Assembly (NCBI GenBank): GCA_034509425.1 | Contig: JAVTVJ010000458.1 | Location: 1,240,001 to 1,304,000, forward strand | Source: Eopsaltria australis | Lineage: Eukaryota > Chordata > Aves > Passeriformes > Petroicidae | Reading direction: 5' to 3' | Length of the DNA: 64,000 bases | Shown: positions 1-26,187 of the stretch, piece after piece | How the letters are laid out: each line of letters opens with the position of its first letter | How positions within the stretch are numbered: position 1 is the first letter of the stretch | Notes under the pieces: model-generated | What the model saw: the letters and a program-made list of their open reading frames with translations, nothing else | What the model was told of the DNA's origin: nothing | Database searches by the model: none | Made by a program: the position numbers and the translations under genes

Positions 1-7374
<7,374 letters not shown>

Positions 7375-9811
7375 TGACATTAAAAGTTCACAGGAAAGCG
7401 TTTTTTTTTTCTATAAGGGAAAAAAAATTACAAAAAAGAATTAAGATTTTTCTGCAGCATTTTGATGCTTTCAAGAAGTTTCCCTGGTGGAAAAAATATG
7501 CTGAAACTCCTTTAATCTGTAGGATTTGCTTTGAAAAAGTAATAACTACTGATAAGAATTCAGGAGCAATCAGATAAGACTGAGGATAGAGACCATCTCC
7601 AAACATTCCCTGGAGCATGCACATGTGTTAAATTTCACATTAAATTGTCCAGTTCTCATTGCTGTAACACTCTTCTGCTTTCTCTCGGTGGTCCCATTAA
7701 ATTCTTTTAGTATTTTGGTAACTGGCTGCAGTATAATTCCAAACATTTTATAAATATTGATGGCTCATTTTCCCTGTTCGTCACTGTTTTATGTTCTATG
7801 TCTATTGGTAAAGCTCCTTTCTTGTGCCACGAGCTAGTTTAGTTTAGAGGTTCAAAAGTTCTCCAGGTTACTGGAGTTCCACAGGAATTAAGCAAAGCAT
7901 TTCAGCAGGACTCTCCTTTGCCAGTGGAACACGAGATTCAAGCCTGGGGAAGAATAAAGGAAAAGGTGTGTTCTCTTAGAGCTGACAACTGCAGAGAAAT
8001 TGAATAAAAACCAGCAAAAAAGGTGGTTTGTTGTTGTTTTTTCCCTCTTTGGAGATAAAGATTCACTGGATAATAATCTCTCTTTAATATTTAGGACTCT
8101 TCTGAAGAAGAAATATTTTTTAGATTTTTAGTCCTTTATTCCATTGAAAGTAAACACAGATTTTGGTTGTCCTTGAGGACAATTGCAACCTGATACAACA
8201 TCAAACCCAAAAGTATCAGGCTCTTATCAAATAATGATTAATCATTTCCTGGAGGGAGATGCCAGTTTGTTCTTTTCCATTTGTGTTCTTTAACTTGCTG
8301 TCTCACACTTCACGTCAAGTGACCTGTAATGTTTTCAGGCTGTCACTTTCTGAGCGTTTGTTTGTGTTGGTGATGGAGGATTTAAAAACATTCCCCAAAT
8401 CTGTCATGCCTACTTTCAGAAATGGCCAGAAACTTCCTTTCAATCTGATCGTGCTGTGGAAGTTGTATGAAATGTGTACATCAGCACTAGACAGGAAAAG
8501 TTCTTTTTTCTTACCCAATTTTTAAATGGTTTAGATTTTGTTTGCTCTGTGGGTTTCCTTTAATGCAGATGGTCTTAAATGTGAATTTTGAGTCTAAATA
8601 AAAACCAAGTTGTTTTTGAAGCAGGAAGAGGCATTTGTGGATATAGTTGTATGAGATGCAGAGAGGCTGTTTTGTTCAGTGAAGTGATATTTTTTTATCT
8701 GCTAGACATTTTTATCAGTGGTGACTGCTTCCCTCGCTTTTCCTCTTTGGGTAAGGAATTAAACCTTAAAGTACATTAGAAATATGCTTTAAAAAATGGT
8801 CGTATTCCAGTTTCAGATGTGAGTAACTCATCAGGTGGCAGAATGAGAGATGGCTTTGGTAAAACAGCAGTGAAATAAATTGTCCTTTTGTATCAACACT
8901 GGTACTGATTGATGGCTGCTGTGTGCCCTGCAGTGCAACATCCACCAAGTGAAAACCTCCCCAAAATGAGCAGACACATTCAATGAGCAGCAAACTGAGC
9001 ACTTTTTATTGGTGCCCACTACTCTGGGCTTTGAGATTGTGTAAGATTGATGCCCTGAACCAGACAGGACACAGCACATCTGTTATGTTGCCTTCATAAA
9101 AACCAGATTTTACCACAGTGAGTTCGGTGTCCTGAGTATAAATGTACCTGTAAGATCTTTCCTTCTTCCTAATATTTGGTTATAACTTCCTTCAAAGTAA
9201 GTTCAAAGCTCTGTGACTCAGGAATGGGTTTTGGGGTTTTTTTTGGTGGCATTTTTGAAATGTCCCCAGAATGCAGCAGGCCATTGCTACAGCAATATAA
9301 CTCAATGAATATACAATACATAAATAAATACATAATAAACATCTGATTTACTCTGAAATACAATGCACAGTCAGGCTAAATTCCCAGCTTTCAAACTCAT
9401 AAATTGAGTTTGTAATTCAGGAGTGGTTTAAAAGAAAGGCTCTATTTATTCATTGTTCTCCCTGGTTATTTGTCTGGGAATACACTTCGTCCCTTCTGCC
9501 TAAAAAGTAACATTTCTTTAATGCAGCCTGAAAGATAACAGTTCCCAGCTAGCAGGAAGCTGGGAAAAAATAAAGAATAATGAGCAAGGAGTATTTTCTT
9601 CAGCGAAATTTCCCAAGAGGTGGTAGCAAAAGTGAACCACTGTCCTTATTAACAGGCAATATCCAGCCAGCCCTTCCTCCTCCCTGCCCCAAACACGAAA
9701 TACAAACCTTTGTAAGCTCTCTAAATTCTCGTCTGAGTGTTTACATCCAGTGAGTGCTGGGCAGAATACGTTTTAATCATTATCCTGAGCAAATCAGGAA
9801 TTGGGTTCAGG

Positions 9812-9816
9812 CCAGG
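9812..9816. repeat. Left target-site duplication of the solo LTR (CCAGG)
   Basis: Five bases identical to 10391-10395, directly before the TG start of the LTR. Confidence 0.85.
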
Positions 9817-10390
9817 TGTATTGTGTCTGACTGGGGTAAAGCTCACAGGCCTTACACTGCTGTACTTTGCTTTGGTAGCTGGTGCTGATAACAGAGCAGT
9901 GTTTTGGCTACTGCCAAGCTGTGCTGTCCCTCTGACATTCCTTCCCCCACTGAAGGGGATGGGGGTGGGCAAGATCCTGGGAGGGGACACGAGCAGGCCA
10001 GCTGAGCCCAGTCAGCCAAAGGGATATTCCATCCCATATGACATCAGCTCAGATATAGAAGGGAAGGAAGAGAGGAGGAGGAGGAGGCACTCAGGGCTGG
10101 TCCATGTTTGCCTTCTTGAACAACCATCACGTGTGCTGGAGCCCTGCTTCCCAGAAAGTGTCCGGACATTGCTGCTGATGGGAAGTAGAGATTGATTGTT
10201 TTCCCTTCTTGCTCTTGTGCGCGCAACTTTCAACTTGCTTGTTCTATTTTTTTTCCCCACTGTAATAAAACTGCCTTTACTCACCCTGATAGTCTTTGTC
10301 AATATTATCCTCTCCCCTCTCCCAGCGGGAGGGGGAGTGATAGAGTGACTGAGTGGGCACCTGGCACCTGGCCGGGGTCAACCCAGGACA
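9817..10390 (+). mobile_element. Solo LTR of an ERVL-like endogenous retrovirus, sense to DIAPH2
   Basis: A 574-bp element beginning TGTATTGTG and ending CCAGGACA. It carries the TG...CA ends of an LTR and is flanked by a perfect 5-bp direct repeat CCAGG (9812-9816 and 10391-10395). A 5-bp duplication is usual for ERVL-class insertions. The interior matches the pattern I recall for common passerine ERVL LTRs: CAAAGGGATATTCCAT, CATATGACATCA, a purine-rich block, GGAGCCCTGCTT, GATGGGAAGTAG and CTCTTGTGCGCGC. A CRE-like TGACATCA lies at 10039-10046, a TATA-like GATATAG just after, and an AATAAA at 10264-10269, giving U3-R-U5 order on the + strand. No internal retroviral sequence adjoins it, so it is a recombined solo LTR. 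Family assignment is from memory. A 152-codon open frame overlapping it is incidental. Confidence 0.88.
10264..10269 (+). promoter_or_regulatory. LTR polyadenylation signal AATAAA
   Basis: A canonical hexamer in the position expected for the R region of the LTR, on the same strand as the host gene. It is followed by T/G- and T/C-rich sequence. Use in the host transcript is untested. Confidence 0.55.
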
Positions 10391-10395
10391 CCAGG
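10391..10395. repeat. Right target-site duplication of the solo LTR (CCAGG)
   Basis: Five bases identical to 9812-9816, directly after the CA end of the LTR. Confidence 0.85.
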
Positions 10396-10413
10396 GAAGA
10401 ATACAGGTGGTGG

Positions 10414-10473
10414 AATCAGAAGCAAAAGTATTCAACTGAATTTAATCAGAAGCAAAAGAATTCAGCTGAATTT
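10414..10473. repeat. 30-bp tandem duplication beside the LTR
   Basis: Two copies of a 30-base unit starting AATCAGAAGCAAAAG, differing at two positions, 10414-10443 and 10444-10473. They begin 18 bases after the right target duplication of the LTR. Confidence 0.9.
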
Positions 10474-12083
10474 ACAAGGGGTTGGTACTGCTGGATAAGT
10501 GTTTTATTCATGGTGTGAAACACAATGATGGCATTTGTCTTGGAAGCTCCCCAAAAGATGTGAAAATAAATAATAACAAAAAGATTAAACTGAGTTCAAG
10601 TGCACTGTGTTGGCAAGTGTAGAAATAACTGCATAGGTGGATTTGGGATGTTGTTCTAGGTTGTTTCTCTGTCCATGTGGTTGGTTGCCTTTGGGGTAAA
10701 AAGCACTCGATACCATATTTTAGGGTAGAGATGCCATTGATTAAGGTATATTTTCATGGTCTAGAGGAAACCATGAAGTTGAATTTCCTCATCTTGAAAG
10801 GAACAGGATTAAAAAGTTTTTTTTAGTTTTTTTTTTGTTTTATATTCAGTGCTGGTAGCAGTGAGTCTAACTGAGAAATGTCATTATTCCCAGGCATTAT
10901 CTTTGGACGTTTGTAATATTTAAATGAGGATTTTGAATCCTCATTCTGCTCTGAAAGCAAAGCATAGTTTGGGATTTTGGCTGTGGCAGAACTGAAGCTG
11001 TTGAAAAGCTCTTGTAAAGCAGTGACTTCATTACCTGCTCTGGGTGAGTCCCTTGGGCCTGATCCTAAGTGCAGGATCAGTCAGGATCCTAAGTCCAGTC
11101 CTAAGTCCCCTTCTCAGCTGATGTGTGCAGGCTACAGATGCCAACACCTGCACTCCACCATTTCTGAAAAGCTCTCATGTGTTGGAATGAACTTGACTTC
11201 TCTAAAATCTCTACAATTTTGTTCCACACATACAGCCTTAGTCTCATCATTCTGTTTGTTCCTATATCTTATTAAGATAATTTGATAATTGGGATCCGTA
11301 TTTGCCTTAATTGTGATTTCAGATTGATCACTGCATTATTGCAGCTTCATTTAGCGTGCTGATGTTGGAGTAAATTACAGCTCACTCACTTCCTTAAGTT
11401 CATATTTGCTTGCTTAGCACGTTTAGGAAAATCCAGGCAGGCAAATGGAGCTGGATAATCCTGTCAGAACACAGAGTGGAAGGTGTAAGAAACCTCAAGG
11501 AAAAAACTGCAGCTGTGTGAGCATGTCCCTGCAGTGCTGGTTCTGGCTCACTGGTTATTTCTTGGTAGGGTAATGCCACACACCCTCTGCAATGCTTCCT
11601 TCCACACTCCACCAGCCATGGCTTTAAGGAAGCCTGCAAAATCTTTCCAGCCCAGGCAGTTTTATTTTGTGATTTAATTACATTATGTCTCTATATCCTA
11701 CACTCTATGTAACTCTTTTAAAATCTGTCGAGGATTTCTACCCAGAAACTTTGAAACCTTTCAGCATGTCACATTCCAGGTTCTGCTGTTTAAAACAGTA
11801 ATTTGCTTTTTCTACTGGATCCAGGCTTTTGTATGAGCACTTCTTACAGATTTAACTTAGAGTGAATTTTTGTTTAAAAGTCTAAAGGATTGTGCCCACA
11901 TGATGATGTGCCAAAATATTGATTTGTCTCTTCCTTGATCCAGAAAGATTGGTTTTGGAACAAGACAGTAATTGGTCTGTCCTGGGCCTTGGATTCTCTC
12001 TTAGGATTGTACCCAAACAGCCAGCATTTGTTTTGCTGGGGTTTTCAGGTTGTTGCATGGTTTTTGGGGTTTTTTTGGTGGCC

Positions 12084-12143
12084 TTTTTTTTTTTTTTTTT
12101 TTTTTTGGGTTTTGTTTTGTTTTGTTTTTTGGGGTTTTTTTGT
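12084..12143. repeat. G/T-only tract with a T23 run
   Basis: Sixty consecutive bases contain only G and T on the + strand: a T23 run, then GGGTTTTGTTTTG-type and GGGGTTTTTTTG-type repeats. It makes several long spurious hydrophobic frames. Confidence 0.9.
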
Positions 12144-15100
12144 AAAGACACTGATACAGTTTTGTTTGTATGTGTGTTTGTACTTCAGCTCTGTGTCTCT
12201 TTCAGGAATAAGCTGAATGAGGTGTGAGTGTTTATTCTGCAATCCAAATATTGATTGAAGGGAGCTGGAAAAACAGTCCCAAACCTGTCCACTCGAGGGC
12301 TATTTAACAATGATTCCAATTTATACAGTTGAGTAATTAAGTGATACCATGAGCTTTTCATTGGTAGTGTTCAGTTGGATTCAGTAAACACTGCAAACCC
12401 TTTTTGCCTGGAGAGTTTGAAGTGTTTTTGCATCCCAGCTGAGAAGTCACAGCAAACCCTTGTCCCATCCTGCCCAGGCAGCAGCAGCTCCCCTTGCCCA
12501 GCCCTCAGAGTGTCCTGGCAAGGCCAGGTCATTCGTGTCCCTGGGGTGGCCACTGTCCCAAACCTCCTCCTCTCTGCTCCCTCACTGCTTCCCAGCCACC
12601 CAGCAGGAATTCAATTTGTCTGCTCTTGTTTAATGCCAGCTCATTACATCTCTTTTCCATTATTTTCATGGGGATAACAATGTATTTAAATGTGTTATCC
12701 CCCAAGGAATACCCACGAAGGATCTTTCTCTTACATGTAAACTGATTGCTCAATCTGCTGTGCTTTAACTCTCTGTATTTCTGTAGATTAACGTCCACTT
12801 AATCTGAGTTTGTTGTTCCTAATGATTTATGACTGAAAAAGATTATTTTGCTGGAAGTTCAGCTGCCATATTTTGCAGTTGCAAGGCAAATTTGGGGGAG
12901 GCCTGAGGGATCAGAGTCAGCCCTCTTTATTGGTGCATGACCGCTTTGTAGCCAGCTGCATCTTTAATATCCAGGGAGATTTGGGCATTACAGTTTGTTT
13001 GCTTTCTTCTTGTTTTTAATAATTTACCTTGGAGAGTCTATTTACAACCGTGTCGATGTGTGAATATGTTTGTCTGTCAAAACTTAAGATATGCACAGAA
13101 TGCAAGAGATGCATTAATTTTTTATTTGCTTCTTAAGGAAGCCAAGCTGGAAACTGGCAGTGCTGAGTACCAGAGCTGCACTTCAGTGAATCCTAATAAA
13201 CACAAGGGGGAACATCAAACTATGTGCCTCCTCAACTAACTCACTTAAAAAGAGATAATATTCCTTGCTGAATCCATTGCTCTGCTAGCAGAGACAATAA
13301 TTTGGTTTTGTTGTTATTACAACAAAGCAAAGCCACACTCAAACTTTCTCTAACTTTTAATTTGCTGTTGAATTAGCAAAACTGCTTGGCCTTCTGCACC
13401 AGCCAGAACAACAGAGGGTCACGAGCAGCACATCAATAAAAGGGTTTAATGCATTTAAATCTGTCTGCTGAGATCCACTTGAGAATGATCTCCCTTTCTG
13501 CATGTTTTCAGAAGACAGCATCTAGATGAGTACTTTTCAAAATGTGTTCTCAGGCTGTTTGAGAAGGCTTTTATTCTTACCAGAGGATTGCTGCTTTGTC
13601 TGATTTATACCTGTTAGATTAGTTTGGTTTTAATTGGAGAATAAATTTAGTTGTGTAGTAGATCCCTATGAAGAGCAGTGAGTCCTTTGTCACTGTGGAA
13701 CTATTCTGCAGTAACAAAACTGCTGAGTTTTATTCTCTCTTTTAAATGCAATGCCAATTACAGAGCTATTTTTTTCAGTCTTCAAACTGATCTTTACCTT
13801 TGGAGGTAATTTGGGCTGCAAAACTCTGCAGAAAGGGGATCACTGGCATTTGATACTTGAAAAAACCTGTTAATCTGGAGTAGCACTGTCCTGTATTAAA
13901 AGAAATCCACTGCAGCTCAAATGTTTGGAAGAGAAAAGGTCTGGGGGGAGTATGAAAGCATCCCATGAGAGAGAAAAATAACCCTGTGCAGTGGAAGTGT
14001 AGAAAATGAAACTGAAAGGATTGGTGGTGTAATTCAGGCAGAGCAAATGTTGTAGAAACCTGAGTCAAAATTCTCTTTATTTCATTATTCATCAATCAGT
14101 TTTGAGAAACTGTGATCAAATCTGTTAGCAATATTAATTCAAATATAAAGTATATTCATGAATATAGATGAACATAGATTTCTTTTGCTTTCTGCACTGA
14201 CTTTGATACCAGGTGGGAGTATGTTCTTGCCAGTGATTTATTTCCAGCTTTCATCTAATTTTGACTTCATGTATACCAATAAATGACATAACAAATATGA
14301 AATGGTCAAGGGTCCAAGTGCCTGGTGGAGGGTAAAAACAAGCAAGCACATTTCCAGGTGGTGGATGGGTATAGATAGATTAAAAGGGCTGCTCTCACAC
14401 AGAGTTATCAGTATTTTGTTATCTTGCTGTTCTTCAAGAAGATTGAACCTTTATTGTGAATGGCTTTTTGGTTTTTTTAAGCACCATTTGTACCCATTGT
14501 ATTTTATGAAGTGCAGTCTGAATTTCCACAGAATCTCCCTTCAGATAAACCTCATACAGTTGAGCTCAAAGAGAATTTCCAGATAAAACAGCTTTAGAGC
14601 TTGTTTAGTTCAGCCTGCTGTAGTTTTCCTGGTAGAAAATGTTTCAGAACGTGTGATCTCATCCCAGCATGTCAATGGTTAGAGAGCCACCAGTGCAACC
14701 TTGACATTTCATATTTCCTGTCTCTCCTAAGACTGCGGGCATTTCCTGCCATTACAGCCTGGGCAGCTGCAGGAAAATGAAATATCTGTCAAGTGGGATT
14801 GAATGTGCAGCGACAGAAATGTCCAAAACCAAAAGGGATAAGGCATTGGGTTTGCCCTTTCTAGTTCCCTTTTTCCTGAAAGAAAAGGTGTTTCTGGTGC
14901 AGCTGGCTCTGTGATGGGGCAGTGAGTGCAGTTCTTGCTGCAGTTGCTTGAATGAATATTCTGGATTTGGGAGTCTTGGATTTTTAATTTGCTTGTTCGT
15001 ATAACCTGTTATCTCAGTGACTTCATAGTCATAATCTAAAAACTCAACTGTTTTCCATTTCTTCTCCTGTGTTTTCTATATTTTAGTCATCCAGACTGGT

Positions 15101-15398
15101 TATTTCAACAACAATTTTTGATTAATTGTATTTAAATTCTAGCACCTGAGTTTCAGTCACTTGTAATTGAATTTCCATCACAGTGGAAACTTGGCTTCAC
15201 CCCCTCTCATCCCTCCTAAGAGCACAGCACAGGTTTCAGGTAGACCTGCGGTGGTAATAGGAAAAAATACAAACATGTTGCTGCAGAAAAAACTATTCTT
15301 TTTTTCCTTATTCATAAATACAAAGCTATTTCAGTTTCCATTGTTCTGATCATGTGTACAAATAATGTAGTGCTTTATGTTCCCTCTGAGATGTCTGA

Positions 15399-23839
<8,441 letters not shown>

Positions 23840-26115
23840 TGAGCTCCTGTGAAAGCCCAGCACGGTCTCTGTGATCATGGATTTTTAGTTCTGTCCCCAG
23901 TTCACACAGGGGGACTGCTCAACACTGCAGCTCTCCTGCTGGGGAAAAATCCAATGGTGAAATGTACAGAAAAATAAAACTCATTTCAAATATGTTTAAA
24001 TGCATTATGTTTGTTTGCTAAGCCTGGAAATGAAAAGCTACACTTTAATGGGTAGCATTACAACCCAGGACTTTTCCAGTAAAAATGGTTTTGTTACCAG
24101 GTCATGGGAGTAATAATAATAAATTCCTGCCCCCCTCCTCTAGTTTCACATTTCATTCTACTCTTACGTGCTCTTTCTTCTGTAAACTTCTCAATGTGCA
24201 AAAACATTGTGTGGTTTCTCTCTCCTGAGCTCATTATTCCATTTTTATTGTTTCTAACCACTGGATTTTAGGGAGATTGTCCTTTCAGAGGATTGCTTTG
24301 CTTATGGAGCCTATAAAATAATAATTAGAAATCTAGAAGTGTTGGTTCCTTTTCCAAAAATACACTTGAGTTTTGCAAGTTTGCCAACATTGGTGTTACA
24401 AAGAGCAGTGTTGGGTGGCATTTATCTCAGGGTGCCATTAAAATCTGCATCCAGCACTATTCCTGCACAATAATCCCTGCCCTTTTTCCTGGCCCTGGGG
24501 TATGAAATTATTAAAAGAACACCAGTTCAGGAACAATTTTTCACTAAATTAGTTTAAGCTAATTTCTGCACAAAGTTAACTATTCTGCTTGGGTTCTTTC
24601 TGTTAAGCTCTGAAGTTTCTTGCTGTGGAATTTAATTTCTTTAAGAAATGTTAATAACTGCCCTGTCCCATATACACAAACTCTGGCAACCTCCCTGATG
24701 CTCTGGGCCATTTTTTCTGTGGCTCTCAGTGCTGTGAGGGACATTCCTGCAGGTTCTTCTGCTCTAGAACTCAGTGTATTTATTTATTATTTAGAGCTCT
24801 CCTAGCTCTCATTTTGGATTAGTTTTTAATTCATGCATCAAAATCCAATCAGTTGCTGCTCTGTCATTCTTTGCATAGTAAGAGTACACCTTGAGAGTGG
24901 AGGGGAGGCAGTGAACCTCCCTGGTTCAGTCTCAGCAGCTGATTGAAATCTCTGGTGGGAGCCGTCTGAAGGGTTTCCACTCCTTCTTTAACTTTTTCAA
25001 GAGCAAAGGGAGTTGTAATTATATTCCTATTTTTTAATGATTTTTGGTAATTTTCATATGGCATTCAGACATTTTAATTTAGAATGTGGGTTTGCTTAAG
25101 TAGGTGGATATTTTACATTGCATCAGAATTCTAATAAGCGTTTATAGCTTTTGGAATGTTGTGTCTTCTGCTTGGAGATAGAGTTGTGCTCAAAGACTCA
25201 CTCTTGCTTGTCTACCTTGCTTAAATCAATTTTATATTTTCACTGATAATATTAAATAAAATCTGGAGGGTTAGTTGGGTTTCTGGGTGCACAATCCTCA
25301 TTTACCTGAACCACATTCAAATCAAAACCTTCAGTCAAAGCAAATTTGCTTTCCTGAAAGCCTTGTCAGTCATTCTGTGTGTGACAGTTGTCTCAATAAG
25401 CTGGGTTTTGATATGCTTGCTGTATCTGTGCATTTCTGAGAATATTATAAATGTTAAATTCAAGGAGGTGGGAGGTGCCCTGAATCTGTGCTCAGTGAAA
25501 TGTCTGTCATGGAACAGTGCCATGATCCTTACCATCCTTACCTGTTATCAAGTTGGAAATAACCATAATGGACTATAAAAATTTAGTCTCAAGTTTAAAA
25601 ATCGGTTTGTATTTTAAACTTCTTCATTTTTTCAAACATTTTACTTTAAGGACCTGAGTATTTCAAAGCATGTTTGCTGTTCAATTGAATCATGGAGGTT
25701 TTTTGCTTACACTCAGGTGCTGTGGACTAAAGAGACTCACACATGATCCAAGTGCTTCAAAATTATCACATCCAGAATAGCAAGAGCTAAACAAGATCAC
25801 CAATAATAAATTCACTCATTTTGCTACCATGGTGTTATTGTAGATTTAAGTTTGCTTTTATTTCTAAATATAAATACGGGCACCATTCAAATGGAATCTC
25901 AGCAAATTACCTGAGTCCTGAGAGCTCCATAAACAGTCCCAGGGCTGGTTAAAAATAGCCATTTGTGGTATAATCTGTTTTTACTGTGTATGCATTTTGT
26001 CTTATGGCTTTTGTAATTAAAGGAGGAGTGTTGGATAATACATTTTCCTGGTGGCATGAAAGAAATAACTTTAATATGTGGAGATTTCACTTGACAGTGG
26101 GAATTGTCTCTGCCC

Positions 26116-26187
26116 ATAACAGGAGGTTGGAAATAGATGATTTTTAAGGTCCCTTGCAGCCCAAACCTGAATTCTCCGAGATTTCAG
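26116..26187 (+). mobile_element. CR1 LINE 3' tail fragment
   Basis: Contains GGAGGTTGGAAATAGATGAT then TTTTAAGGTCCCTTGCAGCC, close to the avian CR1 3' terminus (GGTTGGAACTAGATGATC, TTTAAGGTCCCTTCCAACCC as I recall it), followed by a degraded form of the CR1 terminal repeat. It is 5'-truncated, as almost all CR1 copies are. The subfamily cannot be named from this. Confidence 0.85.

Noticed and set aside
9737..10195. 152-codon open frame on the + strand
   Set aside because: It overlaps the boundary and most of the solo LTR; LTRs are non-coding and the frame begins in unrelated flank.
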